Assembly: GCA_024641945.1 (NCBI GenBank)
Contig: JAHECD010000041.1
Coordinates: 1 to 37,562 of the forward strand
Length of the DNA stretch: 37,562 nt
Source: Rubrivivax sp.
GTDB lineage: Bacteria; Pseudomonadota; Gammaproteobacteria; Burkholderiales; Burkholderiaceae_C
Direction of reading: 5' to 3'
Both the position numbers and the translations under genes were made by a program. Shown here piece by piece: positions 34,267 to 37,562 of the stretch. The notes beneath the pieces are model-generated. The model was given only the letters and a program-made list of their open reading frames with translations. It did not search any database and was not told the DNA's origin. How positions within the stretch are numbered: the stretch's first letter is position 1; each line of letters begins with the position of its first letter.

Positions 34267-35730
34267 TCAGATCCGCATGGCCTGCTGCGGGGCCCGGCTG
34301 GCGCGGCGGTTGGCAAACAGCGAGCCGCGCGCCAGCCAGTGCAGGCACCGAGTGGAAAGCTCGTCGCGGATGGCGCGCAGCGCTGGTGTCTCCCACAAAT
34401 TGGTGTGCTCGCCGGGGTCGGCCTGCAAGTCATAGAGCTCGCCGGCGGTATCGTCGAGGTAGAGCACGATCTTCCAGCGCCGGTCCCGGCGCATGAGGAT
34501 GAACTCGCTGCCGGTCTGGATGTGGTCGCGTGCCAATTCGGCGTAGACCGCATCGCGGGGTTGGTGGTCTGTACGGTTCGACAAGGCGCCCCACAGCGTG
34601 CGCGCCTCGAAATCTTCGGGCACTGCAAGTCCGGCCGCCTCCAGGATCGTGGGCGCCACGTCGAACATCTGCACCAGGTCGTCCCTGACGCCTTGCTTGA
34701 TCGGCAGGTTCTTCGACCAGAAGATGAGCGGCACGCGCACCACGGAGTCGTACATCGTCCACTTCTGGATGTGGCCGTGGTCGCCCAGTGCATCGGCATG
34801 GTCGGAGGTGAACACCACGAGCGCGTTGTCGAGGTAACCACGGGCATCCAGCGCCGCCAGGATCCGGCCCACCTGGTGGTCGATCATGCTCACGTTGGCG
34901 GCATAGTGCCGGCGCAGCCGCAACAGGTCTGCCGGACTGACACCGCGTCGCCAGGCAATCGAGTCGAAATTGAAGTCGATCATGTTGTCGCGCAACTGCT
35001 GCTGCGCTGGTGGCTGCGCCCGCAACTCGTCCTCGCTGACCGTGGGTAGCGGGATATCCACGTCGGCATACGCCGCCAGCGCCTCGGGCGTGGGGTCGTA
35101 GGGCGGATGAGGGCCCGGAAAACCGATCTGCAGGAAGAGCGGATCATTGTTCTTGCGGTCACCCAGCCACCAGCAGGTGGTGTCGCCGATGAAGTGGTCC
35201 GGGTGCATGTCGACGTCCAGGTCCCACTCGAACGCGCCCAGTGCCTGCTTGTAGCCCGCGGGGTCGGCCGCATGGCGGTTGTAGCGGGACGGCTTGATCA
35301 GCTTGCGTGCACGCAGGGCCTTGTCCCATTCGTCGTAGATCGCGCGATCGCGCTCTTCGAGGAACAGCGGGCGGTCCTTGTTTTCCATGATCAGCCGCTG
35401 GTGAAACCCCCCGGGCGCGTCGTAGGGGTTGATGTGCATCTTGCCGATGTTCACGCAGTGGTAGCCCTGATCGGCCAGCGTGCTCACCCACGTCGGCTGC
35501 CACGGCTGGAAATTGCTGAAGACCTGGCAACCATGGGGATACTTGCCTGTGAAGAGGCTGGCGCGAGCGCCCACGCACACGGGAGAGGTGACGAAGCACT
35601 CGCTGAAGGCCGCACCTTCATTGACGAGACGGTCGAGGTGTGGCGTCTGCATCCAGTGCGCACCCAGCGCACCGATCGTGTCGGCACGCTGTTGATCGGT
35701 CATGATCAGAATGATGTTTGGGCGGTTCAT
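34267..35730 (-). CDS. Type I sulfatase / phosphonate monoester hydrolase family enzyme
   Basis: This is a hydrolase of the alkaline-phosphatase superfamily acting on sulfate or phosphonate esters, with 487 residues. Metal and active-site motifs are MTDQQRADTIG (Asp12), VCVGARASLFTGKYPH (51-66), NIGKMHI, PHPPYDP and TSDHADALGDHGHIQKWTMY, then RVPLIFW. The nucleophile motif is normally C-x-P/A-x-R, with Cys converted to formylglycine. Here it is Cys52-Val-Gly-Ala-Arg56, with Gly at the third position. No signal peptide is visible, so it is probably cytoplasmic. The gene follows a Bug receptor gene after 4 bases, so the receptor may bring in its sulfated or phosphonate substrate or product. Confidence 0.87.
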   Translation of the reverse strand: MNRPNIILIMTDQQRADTIGALGAHWMQTPHLDRLVNEGAAFSECFVTSPVCVGARASLFTGKYPHGCQVFSNFQPWQPTWVSTLADQGYHCVNIGKMHINPYDAPGGFHQRLIMENKDRPLFLEERDRAIYDEWDKALRARKLIKPSRYNRHAADPAGYKQALGAFEWDLDVDMHPDHFIGDTTCWWLGDRKNNDPLFLQIGFPGPHPPYDPTPEALAAYADVDIPLPTVSEDELRAQPPAQQQLRDNMIDFNFDSIAWRRGVSPADLLRLRRHYAANVSMIDHQVGRILAALDARGYLDNALVVFTSDHADALGDHGHIQKWTMYDSVVRVPLIFWSKNLPIKQGVRDDLVQMFDVAPTILEAAGLAVPEDFEARTLWGALSNRTDHQPRDAVYAELARDHIQTGSEFILMRRDRRWKIVLYLDDTAGELYDLQADPGEHTNLWETPALRAIRDELSTRCLHWLARGSLFANRRASRAPQQAMRI

Positions 35731-35734
35731 CGTC

Positions 35735-36703
35735 TCAATCCAGTTTCAGCCCGGCGCGCGTGATGACCTGCCGCCACTTCTCGAGCTCCGCGGCCTGGAA
35801 GGCCTGGAATCGGGCAGGCCCTTCGACCACGACTTCATCGCCCTGGGCGGCGAGCTTCTGGCGCAGGACCGGCGACTTGGCGGCTGCGGCGGTCGCCTGG
35901 TAGAGGCGCTCGACCACCGCTGGCGGTGTGCCTGCAGGCACGAACAACCCGAACCAGGCCGATGCCACGACGTCGATGCCGGCCTCCTTGAGTGTGGGGA
36001 CCGCCGGAAACGTCTGGGAGCGGCTGCTGCCCGTGGTGGCCAGCACGCGCAGACGGCCCGACTTCACATGCGCCTGTACGACCGGGATATGGTTCTGCGA
36101 AAACTGCACTTCGTTCGAAATCAGTGCAGTGACTGCCTGGCCACCACCGGGGTAAGGCACGTGCAGGGGCTTGCTGCCGAGCACCTGATTCAATATTTCC
36201 ACCGACAGGTGCGGGTAGGTGCCGTTGCCGTTGGAGGCGTAGCTGAGCGCGCCTGCGCCGGACTTCATCAGCGTGACGAAATCGTCCAGCGTGTGCACGT
36301 TGGACGTGGCGTTCACGCACAGCGCCAGGGGTCCTTCGGACAGCTGGGTGACCGCCACGAAATCCTTCACCGGGTCATATCGCAGCTGTTTGTAGATCCA
36401 CGGCGCAAAGGCATGCGTGGCCGCGCCACTGAGCAGGAGGGTGTACCCATCGGCCGCAGACCGGGCCACCTGCTCCGCGCCGATGGTGCCGCCGGCGCCC
36501 GCCTTGTTCTCGACGTAGACCGTGACACCCAGATGCCGGCCCAGCTCCTCGGCCAGCAAGCGGCCGGTGATATCCACCACGCCGCCGGGCGGATACGGCA
36601 CCACGAGCTTCACCGGTTTGTTCGGGTAATCTTGGGCCGAGGCCCCGAAGGAGCCGCACAGGCACAACACCCACAGGATGGTCCAACGGAAAAGCTGGTT
36701 CAT
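35735..36703 (-). CDS. Bug/TctC-family periplasmic substrate-binding protein
   Basis: This is a periplasmic receptor of 322 residues. The signal peptide is at about 1-23 (TILWVLCLCGSFGASAQ), followed by YPNKPVKLVVPYPPGGVVDI, VYVENKAGAGGTIGAEQVAR, ADGYTLLLSGAATHAF, LHVPYPGGGQAVTALIS, RLRVLATTGSSRSQTFPAVP and FGLFVPAGTPPAVVE, the usual Bug succession. AAGGAG lies 6 bases upstream of the ATG at 36703. It is the first gene of the operon with the sulfatase and divergent from a GntR/UTRA regulator. The ligand is unknown. The operon suggests a sulfate ester or a related organic acid. Confidence 0.92.
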   Translation of the reverse strand: MNQLFRWTILWVLCLCGSFGASAQDYPNKPVKLVVPYPPGGVVDITGRLLAEELGRHLGVTVYVENKAGAGGTIGAEQVARSAADGYTLLLSGAATHAFAPWIYKQLRYDPVKDFVAVTQLSEGPLALCVNATSNVHTLDDFVTLMKSGAGALSYASNGNGTYPHLSVEILNQVLGSKPLHVPYPGGGQAVTALISNEVQFSQNHIPVVQAHVKSGRLRVLATTGSSRSQTFPAVPTLKEAGIDVVASAWFGLFVPAGTPPAVVERLYQATAAAAKSPVLRQKLAAQGDEVVVEGPARFQAFQAAELEKWRQVITRAGLKLD

Positions 36704-36823
36704 CGACCGCTCCTTCAAAGTGCCTTCGAGGCCCGCCTGCGGGCCGATCAGTCTATCGTTCTATAGTTAATCAGATGTGTCAAGCCGGGGCATGCCCGGC
36801 TGCCACCGCAACACGCTGCTTCC
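36704..36823. promoter_or_regulatory. Divergent control region of the sulfatase operon
   Basis: The gap between the Bug gene and gntR contains an AT-rich patch unlike the surrounding DNA (36751-36776). It includes the palindrome CTATAG (36761-36766) and an inverted pair CTAT / ATAG (36753-36756 with 36763-36766). It is a likely site for the adjacent GntR protein. The exact operator and -10 elements are not resolved. Confidence 0.45.
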
Positions 36824-37549
36824 ATGGCCGGCTACTTCAAGCACAGCGCGAGCCCCCTGTATGCCCAGGTGGCCGATGCACTGCGCGAGCGCATCGTCAA
36901 GGGCACCTGGCCGATCGGTAGCCAGATTCCCACCCTGCCGGCCTTGGCGCAGGAATTCGGCGTGGGTCTGATCACGGTACGCCAGGCGGTGCAACTGCTG
37001 AGGAACGAGAAGCTCGTCGCGCCCGAACAAGGGCGCGGCACCTTTGTTCGCGACAAGCCGCAAACGCACCCGAAGATGCGGGTCGAGACGTCTCTGCAAG
37101 GGCTGACCGATCTCTACCGCAAGCTCGCGCCGCGTGTATTGCCGCTGGAAGAAGGCACGGCCATGCCGCGCCTGGACCCCGACGACGGCCTGCCCGCACC
37201 GAGCTATCGCTTCCTGCGGCGCGTCCACGCCAGCGATCGGCAGACCACGTCGGTGATCTCGGCCTTTCTGGACGAGCGCATCTTCAAGATGGCGCCGCAA
37301 AGGTTTCGCAAGGAAGTGATCATTCCCGTGCTGATGGATCTCAAGGGCGTGAAGATCGGCACGGCCCGGCAAATCCTCACGATCGGCACCGCGGGCGCCG
37401 AAGCGGCCACGGCGTTGAACATTTCGGTGTCGGCGCCGGTGGCCGAAGTGCGCCGCGTTTTCTGTGCGCCCGATGGCACGGTGATCTACCTGGGCGAGCT
37501 CACCTATCGGGGCGACTTCATCCGCGTCGACATGGACTTGCTGGGATAG
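36824..37549 (+). CDS. GntR/HutC-family (UTRA) transcriptional regulator
   Basis: This regulator has 241 residues. The N-terminal winged helix-turn-helix (about 10-75) has SPLYAQVADALRERIVKGTW, IPTLPALAQEFGVGLITVRQ and a wing at LVAPEQGRGTFV. The remaining 160 residues form a UTRA ligand domain with SYRFLRRVHAS, TSVISAFLDERIF and a closing strand pair VIYLGELTYRGDFIRVDMDL. It is divergent from the Bug-sulfatase operon and probably controls it in response to the substrate or a breakdown product. The stop is 13 bases before the window end. Confidence 0.9.
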   Translation: MAGYFKHSASPLYAQVADALRERIVKGTWPIGSQIPTLPALAQEFGVGLITVRQAVQLLRNEKLVAPEQGRGTFVRDKPQTHPKMRVETSLQGLTDLYRKLAPRVLPLEEGTAMPRLDPDDGLPAPSYRFLRRVHASDRQTTSVISAFLDERIFKMAPQRFRKEVIIPVLMDLKGVKIGTARQILTIGTAGAEAATALNISVSAPVAEVRRVFCAPDGTVIYLGELTYRGDFIRVDMDLLG

Positions 37550-37562
37550 AAGGCCGCGCCTG

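Overview
The window is high-GC DNA (roughly two-thirds G+C by eye) from a Gram-negative bacterium, most likely a betaproteobacterium of the order Burkholderiales. Three things suggest this: two Bug/TctC-type periplasmic receptors, a purine-catabolism cluster with a fused uraD-allantoate amidohydrolase gene, and the overall codon and gene style. No rRNA, tRNA, CRISPR array or intact insertion sequence was recognised.

Layout. (1) 168-2456: a urea-importer ATPase (urtE-like), then the coupled pair dgoK-dgoA for 2-keto-3-deoxygalactonate catabolism. (2) 2667-11130: a WecG/TagA glycosyltransferase, a nucleotidyltransferase-like protein, an exported PQQ-dependent sugar dehydrogenase, a secreted subtilase, a DUF2254 membrane protein and a small MscS channel, all on the plus strand. 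(3) 11323-12426: a mandelate-racemase-subgroup enolase-superfamily enzyme. (4) 12513-26886: a purine/ureide catabolism locus. Two minus-strand operons (NMT1-type ABC importer, guanine-deaminase-like protein and ureD; GntR, puuE, uraD-allC fusion and M20 peptidase) and one divergent plus-strand operon (uraH, tctC, xdhA, xdhB) would convert purines via xanthine, urate, 5-hydroxyisourate, OHCU, allantoin and allantoate to ammonia and ureidoglycine-level products. A perfect 16-bp palindrome between gntR and uraH carries what look like two symmetric overlapping promoters. Urate oxidase, xdhC and the urease structural genes are not in the window.

(5) 26975-33676: a four-gene minus-strand signalling cluster of visibly lower GC. 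In transcription order it encodes a receiver domain fused to a PLP-dependent alpha-oxoamine synthase, two tandem paralogous six-TM histidine kinases, and a receiver-GGDEF-EAL protein. The parts match those of CqsA/CqsS and LqsA/LqsS/LqsT/LqsR alpha-hydroxyketone quorum sensing. Two features differ: the synthase carries its own receiver domain, and the likely output is cyclic-di-GMP turnover. This is the best candidate for an undescribed system. It lies between intact xdhB and a decayed second copy of the xdhB 3' end (33873-34040) in the same orientation, which suggests that it entered here by recombination.

(6) 34267-37549: a sulfatase and a Bug receptor in one operon, with a divergent GntR/UTRA regulator at the right edge.

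All functional calls come from reading motifs and context. No database search was run.
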